Virus record (IMG/VR): IMGVR_UViG_3300022934_000206
Span: 1 to 22,794 of that record
Direction: 5' to 3' (one strand)
DNA: 22,794 bases
Source: a virus
The notes below the pieces were generated by a model that saw only the letters and a program-made list of their open reading frames with translations, had not been told where the DNA came from and ran no database searches. Positions 5,531 through 11,251 of this stretch are shown here, piece after piece (within the stretch, counting starts at the first letter, position 1; each line of letters begins with the position of its first letter). A program made the translations under genes and the position numbers.

Positions 5531-6199
5531 TGTCTTAGTCCTTGGTTAATAGTTCTGAATTTTGCGGGGATCCCCGCGTTGGATAATCAACACACTACAA
5601 GTTGCGACAGAAAGCGCAAGCACAAAGTTTCACTTTCGTGCATTTTGTCTAAATGCAAGTAAGTTGCATTAAGAAAGCATTTCGCCCTCGGATGGCAAAA
5701 ATGGAATTCATGCATGAACTAAGCAACTGCGCAAAGCGAGCAAATCCACCAGATACGCAAATGCATGAATTGATCCACACAAGGCTACAGATTTTCGCAA
5801 CTCAATCGCATAGCTCTGCCACAGATTCCCGTAACCCCTGCAACTGTCGCGATTAGCAAAAGACTAGGAAACGCTTGCTACCCCAAAGAGGACCGGAATC
5901 CGGCCCTTTATCGAGACGCGGCCAGGCGCGATCTACTGACGCGGGTCAGAGGGGGGGCGGGGGCGCGTGCGTGTCCGCGCTAATTTCTGTATTATCATCA
6001 CCCCCCGCACAACTTTTTTCGCAATAAGCGCCTTACCGCGACCCCTCTTGTCAGAGTCAATGCACGAATAAGCTACCCCACCCTTAGTCGTACCTGCTTT
6101 TCTTGATACCTATGCGGGTTGTAGCGTTATTTGAGGACGTGTTAATTCCATGCTCATGCCTAATGGTAGGCCACCCTTGGTCGTACAGTTGTGCGAGGG
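5531..6199. other. Non-coding, dyad-rich region; candidate origin or control/packaging region
   Basis: No convincing gene was found in this stretch. It contains successive dyads: GCGGGGATCCCCGC (5564-5577), TTGCG/CGCAA (5602-5619), a hairpin with one bulge (5620-5641), AATGCAA/TTGCATT (5652-5670), TTCATGCATGAA (about 5707-5718) and CCGGAATCCGG (5893-5903). Further on are a G7-C-G5 run (5951-5963), a C6 run (6001-6006), and the near-repeat CCACCCTTRGTCGTAC at about 6078 and 6171. It separates two - strand gene groups, so it should hold a terminator for the HNH gene and a promoter for the small genes, but I could not place either with certainty. Confidence 0.5.
5564..5577. promoter_or_regulatory. 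Perfect 14-bp palindrome upstream of the - strand small-gene block
   Basis: GCGGGGATCCCCGC is a perfect palindrome about 34 bases upstream of the start of the 92-aa gene. Its position would suit an operator for the - strand block. It could also simply form a short hairpin in the leader. Confidence 0.45.
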
Positions 6200-6808
6200 T
6201 TATGAGCCACTCGTAGTCGGCGGGAGCGGTTTGTATATTTTGTATCCTTTGTGGATGACTACCTCTTTGCATAGCTCGATGAATTCCTCGTCCGTGAGTT
6301 GCCCTTTTGCCTGGTTTGCTTCGGTGCATAGGATTTGTAAGTTGTTGAGCGTATTGTCCCCGCCTCTTGAGATGGGTATGATATGATCGTATTGATAATC
6401 TTCGGGGTTCTCGAACTTGAGTGGTCTGCCTGTCAGGGCGCAAGGGAAGTGATCCCCGAATTTTGCATGAACGTCCTTGTAGTTAAAAGTCATTGATTTT
6501 TGGAACTGGTGAGATTTTTGAGTGATCGCCTTTTTTATTTGTTTAGGCGACTTGTGCTGATACCAGGGTTGCTTCGGAGGGGATGGGGTGCGTGGGTTCT
6601 TGAAGTGCCAAATGCGTTTTATATGGAGTGGTACTGAGGTAGTCTCGCGTTGTTTTCGTTCTCTGTCCCGGACCTTTTGTTTTTGTCCGGGTGCGAGGTG
6701 GTAGGAGATGGTGGACTTTGAGCAATTTAGGTGTTGTTGTATTTTGCCGTATGACCAACCGAGTAGTCGGAGCCGGATGATTTTCGGCCCCAACCCTTTG
6801 TCACCCAT
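6200..6808 (-). CDS. HNH endonuclease with N-terminal helix-turn-helix
   Basis: The 202-residue protein starts with a helix-turn-helix ([20 protein letters not shown], about residues 13-32) followed by a basic linker. It ends with an HNH nuclease: [20 protein letters not shown] then [10 protein letters not shown] (about residues 140-170), with the D-H, the central N and the N-x-x-K elements visible. Free-standing HNH proteins of this kind may be homing nucleases or, beside a small terminase, packaging helpers as in HK97-like phages. The neighbour 6801-7328 is small-terminase-like and the two genes overlap by eight bases, which favours a packaging link, but this is inference. Confidence 0.85.
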   Translation of the reverse strand: MGDKGLGPKIIRLRLLGWSYGKIQQHLNCSKSTISYHLAPGQKQKVRDRERKQRETTSVPLHIKRIWHFKNPRTPSPPKQPWYQHKSPKQIKKAITQKSHQFQKSMTFNYKDVHAKFGDHFPCALTGRPLKFENPEDYQYDHIIPISRGGDNTLNNLQILCTEANQAKGQLTDEEFIELCKEVVIHKGYKIYKPLPPTTSGS

Positions 6809-7328
6809 CTTCTTGTTCTTCGAGGTGAACTACTTTTTGATCGGATGCCTCGGTTGGTTGTTCCTTGACTGTTCTTGACGCACCCTTGAGGATTTCGCGT
6901 ACTTGATCGGGGGACATATCTGATTGTCCGAGTGTAACGTTTGCGGATGCGGTTATGTTGGACGGTCTGCCTGAGACGGTGAGGAACTTGTCCATGATGA
7001 TGGACACGGCATAGGCAAGGTTTTGCGGAGGTATTTCGTCGAGTTTTGAGTGTAGTATGTTGAGCGAATCCCCGACCATGTTGGAGAGCTTGCTGTTTAC
7101 CTGGTTTAGGAATTCTTGTTCCGTCATGTCCAAGCGGTAACGGAGGAAGTTTGCGACTGACTGTCTGAGTTCCGGGTCCAGCTTCTTGAGTTCTCTCGCT
7201 TCCGCTTCACCACTTGACTGTTTGGCTGCGATTTTCGCGGCTGAATTGATTATTTTGTTCTTTGTCATGTCATCCACGAATCCTCTTACGGAGTTTGGTT
7301 TTTTGCGTCTGCGGTAGATTCTCGGCAT
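6801..7328 (-). CDS. Terminase small-subunit-like protein
   Basis: The 175-residue protein has a very basic start ([11 protein letters not shown]), a helical central part, and [20 protein letters not shown] followed by LTVSGRPS (about residues 96-123). The I-P-P-x-x-L-A-x-A-x-x-I-x-x-D-K pattern is familiar from phage small terminase-like or DNA-binding packaging proteins. The acidic C-terminus (about 155-175) could contact a partner. It is not next to the large terminase (11239) but is coupled to an HNH gene, an arrangement known around cos ends. There is no Shine-Dalgarno sequence; the promoter-like site upstream puts transcription start within a few bases of the ATG. Confidence 0.5.
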   Translation of the reverse strand: MPRIYRRRKKPNSVRGFVDDMTKNKIINSAAKIAAKQSSGEAEARELKKLDPELRQSVANFLRYRLDMTEQEFLNQVNSKLSNMVGDSLNILHSKLDEIPPQNLAYAVSIIMDKFLTVSGRPSNITASANVTLGQSDMSPDQVREILKGASRTVKEQPTEASDQKVVHLEEQEDG

Positions 7329-7338
7329 ATTTTTTCGG

Positions 7339-7367
7339 GTTTTAGTTCAAATTGCTTGACATAGCAA
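7339..7367 (-). promoter_or_regulatory. Promoter-like site driving the - strand 7328 gene
   Basis: Read on the - strand: TTGCTA (7367-7362), 17-base spacer, TAAAAC (7344-7339). Each box matches four of six consensus bases. The -10 box ends ten bases before the ATG at 7328, so the message would have almost no leader. Confidence 0.4.
7352..7367. promoter_or_regulatory. Operator-like dyad across two abutting -35 boxes
   Basis: TTGCT (7352-7356) and AGCAA (7363-7367) form a dyad around TGACAT. It overlaps the + strand TTGACA (7356-7361) and the - strand TTGCTA (7367-7362), so one bound protein could block both promoters. The HTH protein encoded from 7393 is the obvious candidate binder, by inference. 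Confidence 0.5.
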
Positions 7368-7383
7368 GATTAAATACTACTAG
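7356..7383 (+). promoter_or_regulatory. Promoter-like site driving the + strand 7393 gene
   Basis: A consensus TTGACA (7356-7361) is followed after 16 bases by TACTAG (7378-7383), a partial -10 match. The ATG at 7393 begins nine bases after the -10 box and lacks a ribosome-binding site, consistent with a leaderless message. Confidence 0.5.
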
Positions 7384-7392
7384 AGACTACAC

Positions 7393-7833
7393 ATGGATAC
7401 GGAACGGGCGAAAAAGATCTTGGCGGATGCGGGTATTGAACATTCTGAATTTGCGGAAAAGTTGGGTATCAAGGCGGGTAGTTTTCGGATGAACTTGAGC
7501 ATGGGTCGCTTGAGCAAGAAAGCGGTTGCCATGTTGTTGGAGTTGGAAGCGGACTTGAAGGAGGACAAGAAGGAGGAACCTTCGGAGGCTGCGATGGTGA
7601 AGGAAGGCATGATTCGTCAGACTTTGGGGGAACCTTTGGAGAAACTTGCGAAGGTATATATGTTACCGAAGAATCCCTATTTGCGACTTGTTGAATTCAA
7701 GGACGGGACTCATGGCAAGTTCAAGGCCCAACCTGGTAAGTTTGGCTTGGGTGCGATTGTCAAGTTGGCTCATGAGCAGGGCGATATGTATCGCTTAGTG
7801 GGCAGGTACGACAGGAAGGATCGGTTGGTATGA
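7393..7833 (+). CDS. HTH (XRE-like) regulator, 146 aa
   Basis: Residues about 12-50 (HSEFAEKLGIKAGSFRMNLS then GRLSKKAVAMLLELE) fit a helix-turn-helix of the XRE/Cro type. The C-terminal part (about 80-146) is a different domain, with FKDGTHGKFKAQPGKFGLGA and a probable beta-rich fold that I do not recognise. It is the first gene of the long + strand block and is divergent from the small-terminase-like gene, with a dyad between them, so it may repress its own and the opposite promoter. It overlaps the next gene by four bases (ATGA). Its start has no Shine-Dalgarno sequence. Confidence 0.7.
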   Translation: MDTERAKKILADAGIEHSEFAEKLGIKAGSFRMNLSMGRLSKKAVAMLLELEADLKEDKKEEPSEAAMVKEGMIRQTLGEPLEKLAKVYMLPKNPYLRLVEFKDGTHGKFKAQPGKFGLGAIVKLAHEQGDMYRLVGRYDRKDRLV

Positions 7834-8288
7834 GCGAAGATGCGATTGAGATTCGTGACCTCGTTGCCGTTCTTTTGGGCCTGATGCCCGTTGGTGAGCG
7901 CAGGATTGTAACTATGTACTATTTGGAAGGGTACAAGTGCCGGGAGATAGGCGAGCATTTCGGGGTGAGTTCAACGCGAATCAACGTGCTTGTTCGTGAG
8001 ATTATCAATCAATGCGGATATTTGGTTACCCAGTTGGACAAGAAGAGGGCGGTATTTTTCAAACCGTTGATTTCGATGAAGTCGGTATTGTTTGATCATA
8101 CTTACTACACGAAGAAGAAGTTGTTGGATCGTCGTAAGGCAATTCAAACCAAGCATGACATGGAGGAAGAGTGGGCATACGAGAACTTCCAAGAACATTG
8201 GGCCGACAGGATACGGAAAGGTCGCTACGTCCATCCTGCCATTCGCAGGGCTTACAAACGGTTGGTGGAGGAATCTGAATGTGGATAA
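7830..8288 (+). CDS. Sigma-region-4-like HTH protein, 152 aa
   Basis: The N-terminal part (about 10-52) reads LLGLMPVGERRIVTMYYLEG then YKCREIGEHFGVSSTRINVL, matching the region-4 helix-turn-helix of sigma factors (Leu-Pro-x-x-E-R-R-I-v-x-x-Y-Y-x-E-G, then E-I-G-x-x-x-G-V-S). Region 2 is absent. The rest is basic and aromatic with no recognised domain. This is the second region-4-only protein in the window, so a role in redirecting transcription, perhaps toward the late promoters, is reasonable inference. Its start overlaps the HTH regulator (ATGA) and its end overlaps the start of the methyltransferase. Confidence 0.7.
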   Translation: MSEDAIEIRDLVAVLLGLMPVGERRIVTMYYLEGYKCREIGEHFGVSSTRINVLVREIINQCGYLVTQLDKKRAVFFKPLISMKSVLFDHTYYTKKKLLDRRKAIQTKHDMEEEWAYENFQEHWADRIRKGRYVHPAIRRAYKRLVEESECG

Positions 8289-9526
8289 TCCCCAAAACGT
8301 TATCTCATTTTGTACCGGATACGGAGGGCTTGAGCTTGGAATTAGACGAGCGGGCGTGGATATTAGAACAGTCTGCAATGTTGAGATCGAAGCCTTCGTC
8401 CAAGCAAACCTGGTTGCGAAGATTGAAGAAGGGCGGATGGATAACGCCCCTATCTACTCGGATCTTAAAACCTTCCCTGCATCAATCTTTCGAGGAAAAA
8501 TACACGGAATTTGTGGGGGTTACCCTTGTCAGCCCTTCTCCAGCGCGGGGAAGCGAAAAGGAGAAGAAGACCCAAGACACTTATGGCCGTATATCCGAAA
8601 GCACGTCAGGACAATTAGACCTCTTTGGTGCTTTTTCGAGAACGTCCGAGGTCACGCCACGATGGGGCTATGGCGAGTCTTGTCCGATTTGGAAGAAGAT
8701 GGTTACCGAACGGAGTGGGGATTGTTCAGCGCGGAGGAAACAGGCGCGCCTCACCAACGCATCCGATGCTTCATCCTTGGGAGGCTGGGCAACCCCGCAA
8801 GCCTCCGACCACGTGGAGGGCGCGAGAACCGCGAAGGAGAGCAATCAGAAGTGCTTGGGACGGGATTTGAATCAAATGGAGAATTGGCCAACCCCGCGAG
8901 AGACGATGTCGAGGGACGCGACTTACGACAGGGGGAAGTGCAATCTAGGGGAAGTGGTACACAACCCGAAGAACTGGCCCACCCCGCGAGCCGGGAACCC
9001 CGGCAGTCGCAAGCCCGGAACGGGGGGCAAGATATTGGCGGAGGAAGCGAAGAAGAATTGGGCGACTCCAAACACGATGGACTGTCTACCAAGTCGGAGT
9101 TACGAGGCGATGAAGCGTCAAGCAACCAACGGAGGACGGAAGAATCGGAAGCGTCCAGGGAATCTAAGAGAACAGATAGACCCGCTGATGTGCCAAGCAT
9201 ACGAGGATGCAAGTCGGGAAGCGAACCAACACGCTGGCCCGCCCGCCCCGGAGAAGAGCAGTACGAGTGGGAAGAACCACGGGTCGTGGCCGACTGCAAG
9301 GTCAAGCGATGCGGAGGGCGGGAGGATACAGACGGAGCAAACGGAGAAGGGATTTCGGAGCAAGCGGGAGAAGAGCGATCAATACTTCGGAGCGAAACTG
9401 AGGGATGCTGCAGAAATGAACAAACCACCCACGATGAAGCTCAATCCGAATTGGGTGGAGCAGTTGATGGGTCTCGAAGTGGGGTGGACCCAATTGCCAA
9501 CCGAGTGGATCGGCTCCGACTCTTAG
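8279..9526 (+). CDS. Overlapping WPTP-repeat frame inside the methyltransferase gene (415 aa)
   Basis: A second frame runs 415 codons inside the methyltransferase gene. Its ATG at 8279 overlaps the GTG of the methyltransferase (ATGTG), so both share one GGAGGA site. The translation is protein-like and resembles uncharacterised phage proteins: SGQLDLFGAFSRTSE, CPIWKKMVTERSGDCSARRK, then WATP/WPTP/WPTP/WATP/WPTA elements at 8786, 8885, 8975, 9059 and 9287, and a C-terminus LNPNWVEQLMGLEVGWTQLP. Each WPTP element is the same DNA as an LANP-type element of the methyltransferase. First-position G enrichment favours the methyltransferase frame, so this one may be a conserved shadow or a real overprinted gene. 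Confidence 0.45.
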   Translation: MWIIPKTLSHFVPDTEGLSLELDERAWILEQSAMLRSKPSSKQTWLRRLKKGGWITPLSTRILKPSLHQSFEEKYTEFVGVTLVSPSPARGSEKEKKTQDTYGRISESTSGQLDLFGAFSRTSEVTPRWGYGESCPIWKKMVTERSGDCSARRKQARLTNASDASSLGGWATPQASDHVEGARTAKESNQKCLGRDLNQMENWPTPRETMSRDATYDRGKCNLGEVVHNPKNWPTPRAGNPGSRKPGTGGKILAEEAKKNWATPNTMDCLPSRSYEAMKRQATNGGRKNRKRPGNLREQIDPLMCQAYEDASREANQHAGPPAPEKSSTSGKNHGSWPTARSSDAEGGRIQTEQTEKGFRSKREKSDQYFGAKLRDAAEMNKPPTMKLNPNWVEQLMGLEVGWTQLPTEWIGSDS

Positions 9527-9606
9527 GGAATGGCGTAGTACCCCAATGTGCTGAACTTGCATGGAGAACTTTATGGAAACAATTAAACGACAGGGAGGAT
9601 AAATAA
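8281..9606 (+). CDS. DNA (cytosine-5) methyltransferase
   Basis: The 441-residue protein has the ordered motifs of C5 methyltransferases: motif I ISFCTGYGGLELG (8-20, S-adenosylmethionine binding), motif IV GGYPCQPFSSAG (79-90, catalytic Cys83), motif VI FFENV (118-122), motif VIII QRIRCFILG (159-167) and motif X RVDRLRLLGNGVVPQ (408-422). Between VIII and X lies a long hydrophilic region (about 168-400) holding repeated LGNP/LANP/LAHP/LGDS elements, the place of target recognition. I chose GTG at 8281 because GGAGGA stands nine bases upstream and motif I begins at once; the frame is open further upstream but inside another gene. It probably methylates phage DNA against host restriction. Confidence 0.9.
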   Translation: MDNPQNVISFCTGYGGLELGIRRAGVDIRTVCNVEIEAFVQANLVAKIEEGRMDNAPIYSDLKTFPASIFRGKIHGICGGYPCQPFSSAGKRKGEEDPRHLWPYIRKHVRTIRPLWCFFENVRGHATMGLWRVLSDLEEDGYRTEWGLFSAEETGAPHQRIRCFILGRLGNPASLRPRGGRENREGEQSEVLGTGFESNGELANPARDDVEGRDLRQGEVQSRGSGTQPEELAHPASREPRQSQARNGGQDIGGGSEEELGDSKHDGLSTKSELRGDEASSNQRRTEESEASRESKRTDRPADVPSIRGCKSGSEPTRWPARPGEEQYEWEEPRVVADCKVKRCGGREDTDGANGEGISEQAGEERSILRSETEGCCRNEQTTHDEAQSELGGAVDGSRSGVDPIANRVDRLRLLGNGVVPQCAELAWRTLWKQLNDREDK

Positions 9607-9762
9607 ATGGGACAATTCATGGGATATGCGAGTTACGATCTGATAACCATCTGCGGACATTGCGGAGAAGAAGGACCGCGTGAGGACATGAAAGACCATT
9701 ATTTGTACTGTACCGAACGGGATAAGGATGACGAAACCGAAGAAGAGGAAGAGGACGAGTGA
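9607..9762 (+). CDS. Small zinc-ribbon-like protein with acidic tail, 51 aa
   Basis: ATG follows directly after the methyltransferase TAA. The protein has CGHCGEEGPREDMKDHYLYC, a C-x2-C ... H-x3-C arrangement that could bind one zinc ion, and an acidic tail (TEEEEEDE). It starts MGQFMGYASYDLITI. A small DNA- or protein-binding role is possible. The end overlaps the next gene by 35 bases, the acidic tail being read there as KKRKRTS. Confidence 0.65.
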   Translation: MGQFMGYASYDLITICGHCGEEGPREDMKDHYLYCTERDKDDETEEEEEDE

Positions 9763-9934
9763 CAAGCAACTCACCTTGCCGGAAGCGCATGAAGCATGGG
9801 AACGCTTTTGGTCGAACACGCGAATCATTGGGTTCGAGGTGGACGAAGAAGGTGAGAAGAAAGCGATCCGCACAAATGTTCAACGCATAATGCCAGCCAA
9901 TTACGGAAGGTTTGATTTCAAGAACAACCCATGA
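9728..9934 (+). CDS. Hypothetical protein, 68 aa
   Basis: The protein starts with a basic segment (MTKPKKRKRTSDKQ) and continues with AHEAWERFWSNTRIIGFEVD. No family is recognised. The start is uncertain: this ATG lies inside the preceding small gene and has only GGGATAAGG nearby. The end overlaps the next ATG (ATGA). Confidence 0.55.
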   Translation: MTKPKKRKRTSDKQLTLPEAHEAWERFWSNTRIIGFEVDEEGEKKAIRTNVQRIMPANYGRFDFKNNP

Positions 9935-10113
9935 GCCAAGCAAGCAGACAATGCATTCACGAAATGAAAGCTCTTTTTCACAGATGGGAAGAGGAGAGCG
10001 ACTTGGAACAGGAGGACATATTGAATTGTTTGTCCGAAGCCTTGGATGAGTATTACAAGGAAGACGTCGTTGAATTCAGAAGCGAGATCGAGGACGAGGA
10101 GGAGGACGAATGA
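9931..10113 (+). CDS. Hypothetical acidic protein, 60 aa
   Basis: The product is helical and strongly acidic (for example WEEESDLEQEDILNCLSEAL), ending in SEIEDEEEDE. No family is recognised. It is linked to both neighbours by ATGA overlaps, so it is translated as part of the operon. Confidence 0.6.
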   Translation: MSQASRQCIHEMKALFHRWEEESDLEQEDILNCLSEALDEYYKEDVVEFRSEIEDEEEDE

Positions 10114-10295
10114 ACGTTTACCAACCGACCAAGAAGATAAGCACCTGGCCGCAAATGGTCGTGCGTTTGACCAAGGAACGGGACGAGTTGAAATTTGAGA
10201 ACAAGCAACTCGTCGAGGAGAACCTGCAACTCAAGCGGAGATGTTCCGACCTTTGGCGCGAGATAACCGAAGAAAGGGCAAAGCGTGATTCGTGA
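10110..10295 (+). CDS. Hypothetical coiled-coil protein, 61 aa
   Basis: After a short N-terminus (MNVYQPTKKISTWPQ), residues about 17-60 form a charged heptad helix (RLTKERDELKFENKQLVEEN), so the protein probably dimerises as a coiled coil. Function is unknown. Start is coupled to the upstream stop by ATGA. Confidence 0.6.
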   Translation: MNVYQPTKKISTWPQMVVRLTKERDELKFENKQLVEENLQLKRRCSDLWREITEERAKRDS

Positions 10296-10296
10296 A

Positions 10297-10530
10297 ATGT
10301 CCACCCGGATTCAACCCGATCTTTTGGAAAAAATACGGGCGAGCGATACCCGTCTCAGTTGTCGAACTACCACGGTGCGACTTGAAAAAGCTGGGTCCAC
10401 CATGCTCGAAATTAAGCCAAGAAACGTTGGAACGGATTCGGAGGGATGGACGGTTGGGGAAGAAGAAATCCCGGTCCAAACGCTCGAAGAAGGGATAGTG
10501 GTGGCAATGGAGATCCAAGCGAGGGAATGA
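10297..10530 (+). CDS. Hypothetical protein, 77 aa
   Basis: Two overlapping frames are open here. I chose this one because its codons show strong G preference at position 1 (29 of 77) over position 2 (16 of 77) by hand count, whereas the alternative from GTG 10292 does not, and because its stop overlaps the next ATG (ATGA). The ATG stands one base after the upstream TGA; a GTG at 10285 would add four residues. The product begins MSTRIQPDLLEKIRASDTRL and has an acidic second half. No family is recognised. Confidence 0.5.
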   Translation: MSTRIQPDLLEKIRASDTRLSCRTTTVRLEKAGSTMLEIKPRNVGTDSEGWTVGEEEIPVQTLEEGIVVAMEIQARE

Positions 10531-10994
10531 TCATCACCCTCCAACCCGACGAAGTCCAAGTGTGCCAAATGATTGGCCGGATGCGTAGTCTGATTGCCCG
10601 TGGAAACGGGGTGCGTGATGCGAAGATGGGTGACCAGGACGGAGCGGAAGCGGATGTTATGGGCATGATGGCGGAGTATGGATTTGCGAAGAAGATGAAC
10701 GTCTTTCCCGACTTGGGCCTTACGCCTAGGAGCGGATCTGCGGATGGGGTAATGGCGAGCGGCAAACGCTATGACGTCAAAGCGTCCAGGCACAAGACCG
10801 CACGATTGCTCAGTACGCTCAAGGTCAATCCCGACGTGGACGTTTACGTCCTGTGCGTGGTCGATGGCTCGACCCTCGATTTCAAGGGATGGGCATACAA
10901 GGAGGAACTTATTCTCGATAGGAACAAGAGAGACTTGGGACATGGGGTAGGGTATGCCCTGACGCAAGACAAGCTTAGACGGTTTGATGCCTAA
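10527..10994 (+). CDS. PD-(D/E)XK nuclease-like protein, 155 aa
   Basis: The ATG overlaps the previous stop (ATGA); the longer frame from 10446 is not needed. The protein shows a PD-(D/E)XK-like layout: a helix with GAEADVMGMMAEYGFAKKMN (about 45-64) supplying the first Glu, an Asp in SADGVMASG, and YDVKAS (about 81-86) giving the D-x-K. A strand DVYVLCVVDG follows. Such small restriction-endonuclease-fold proteins are common beside phage terminases, where they may process DNA. The nuclease assignment rests on motif pattern only. Its last eight bases overlap the next start (ATGCCTAAG). Confidence 0.55.
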   Translation: MIITLQPDEVQVCQMIGRMRSLIARGNGVRDAKMGDQDGAEADVMGMMAEYGFAKKMNVFPDLGLTPRSGSADGVMASGKRYDVKASRHKTARLLSTLKVNPDVDVYVLCVVDGSTLDFKGWAYKEELILDRNKRDLGHGVGYALTQDKLRRFDA

Positions 10995-11238
10995 GATAAT
11001 GCCTCAACAAAATATAACCACAAAAGAGGCAAGGTATTTGTACCTTCAGTTGATTTCATTACTTGAAACAAAAAAGTCAGAGAACAAAAACAAAAAGGGT
11101 GCAGGTAAGATGCACCATGACATTTACTTGTCAGGGTTGAATAAACTAGTGACATTATTGGAAGACTGGCATGACCCCGACTCATCAAGGTATCTTCTTT
11201 TGAAAGTAGAAAAGAGATACCCAAGGGACTACTATTGA
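10987..11238 (+). CDS. AT-rich small gene inserted at the terminase start, 83 aa
   Basis: The product begins MPKIMPQQNITTKEARYLYL and is helical and Lys-rich, ending KRYPRDYY. No family is recognised. The gene is clearly richer in A and T than both neighbours. The 13 bases at its start, ATGCCTAAGATAA (10987-10999), are repeated exactly at the terminase start (11239-11251), 252 bases later. This suggests that the segment was gained by insertion or duplication between the nuclease-like gene and the terminase. A TTG at 10984 would give one extra residue. Confidence 0.6.
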   Translation: MPKIMPQQNITTKEARYLYLQLISLLETKKSENKNKKGAGKMHHDIYLSGLNKLVTLLEDWHDPDSSRYLLLKVEKRYPRDYY

Positions 11239-11251
11239 ATGCCTAAGATAA
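10987..11251. repeat. 13-bp direct repeat bracketing the inserted small gene
   Basis: ATGCCTAAGATAA occurs at 10987-10999 and 11239-11251, exactly 252 bases apart, a multiple of three. Both copies serve as start-codon regions. The bases flanking the two copies differ, so the repeat is limited to 13 bp. Confidence 0.75.

Noticed and set aside
5327-5856. Two + strand frames (5327-5662 and 5653-5856) in the dyad-rich region
   Set aside because: No ribosome-binding sites and no protein-like patterns; the first is antisense to a better gene, and the second crosses several dyads.
5880-5980. A tRNA-like fold in the GC-rich part of the non-coding region
   Set aside because: Hairpins are present, but no cloverleaf with anticodon arm, T arm and acceptor stem could be assembled.
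6084-6443. 119-codon - strand frame overlapping the HNH gene
   Set aside because: Most of it is the shifted frame of the HNH domain with Arg/His-rich nonsense. Only the tail after the HNH stop is protein-like, and it is listed as an uncertain finding.
8751-9428. 225-codon frame on the - strand opposite the methyltransferase
   Set aside because: Serine/proline-rich translation with no recognisable motif; explained as the antisense shadow of a purine-rich coding region.
10292-10498. 68-codon frame from GTG with a basic tail, overlapping the 77-aa gene
   Set aside because: By hand count its codons have fewer G at position 1 (16 of 68) than at position 2 (19 of 68), unlike real genes. The other frame shows the normal bias and is coupled to the next ATG.
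10311-10967. 218-codon - strand frame opposite the nuclease-like gene
   Set aside because: No motifs and no start signal; the + strand genes explain the region with coupled starts and a nuclease-like motif.
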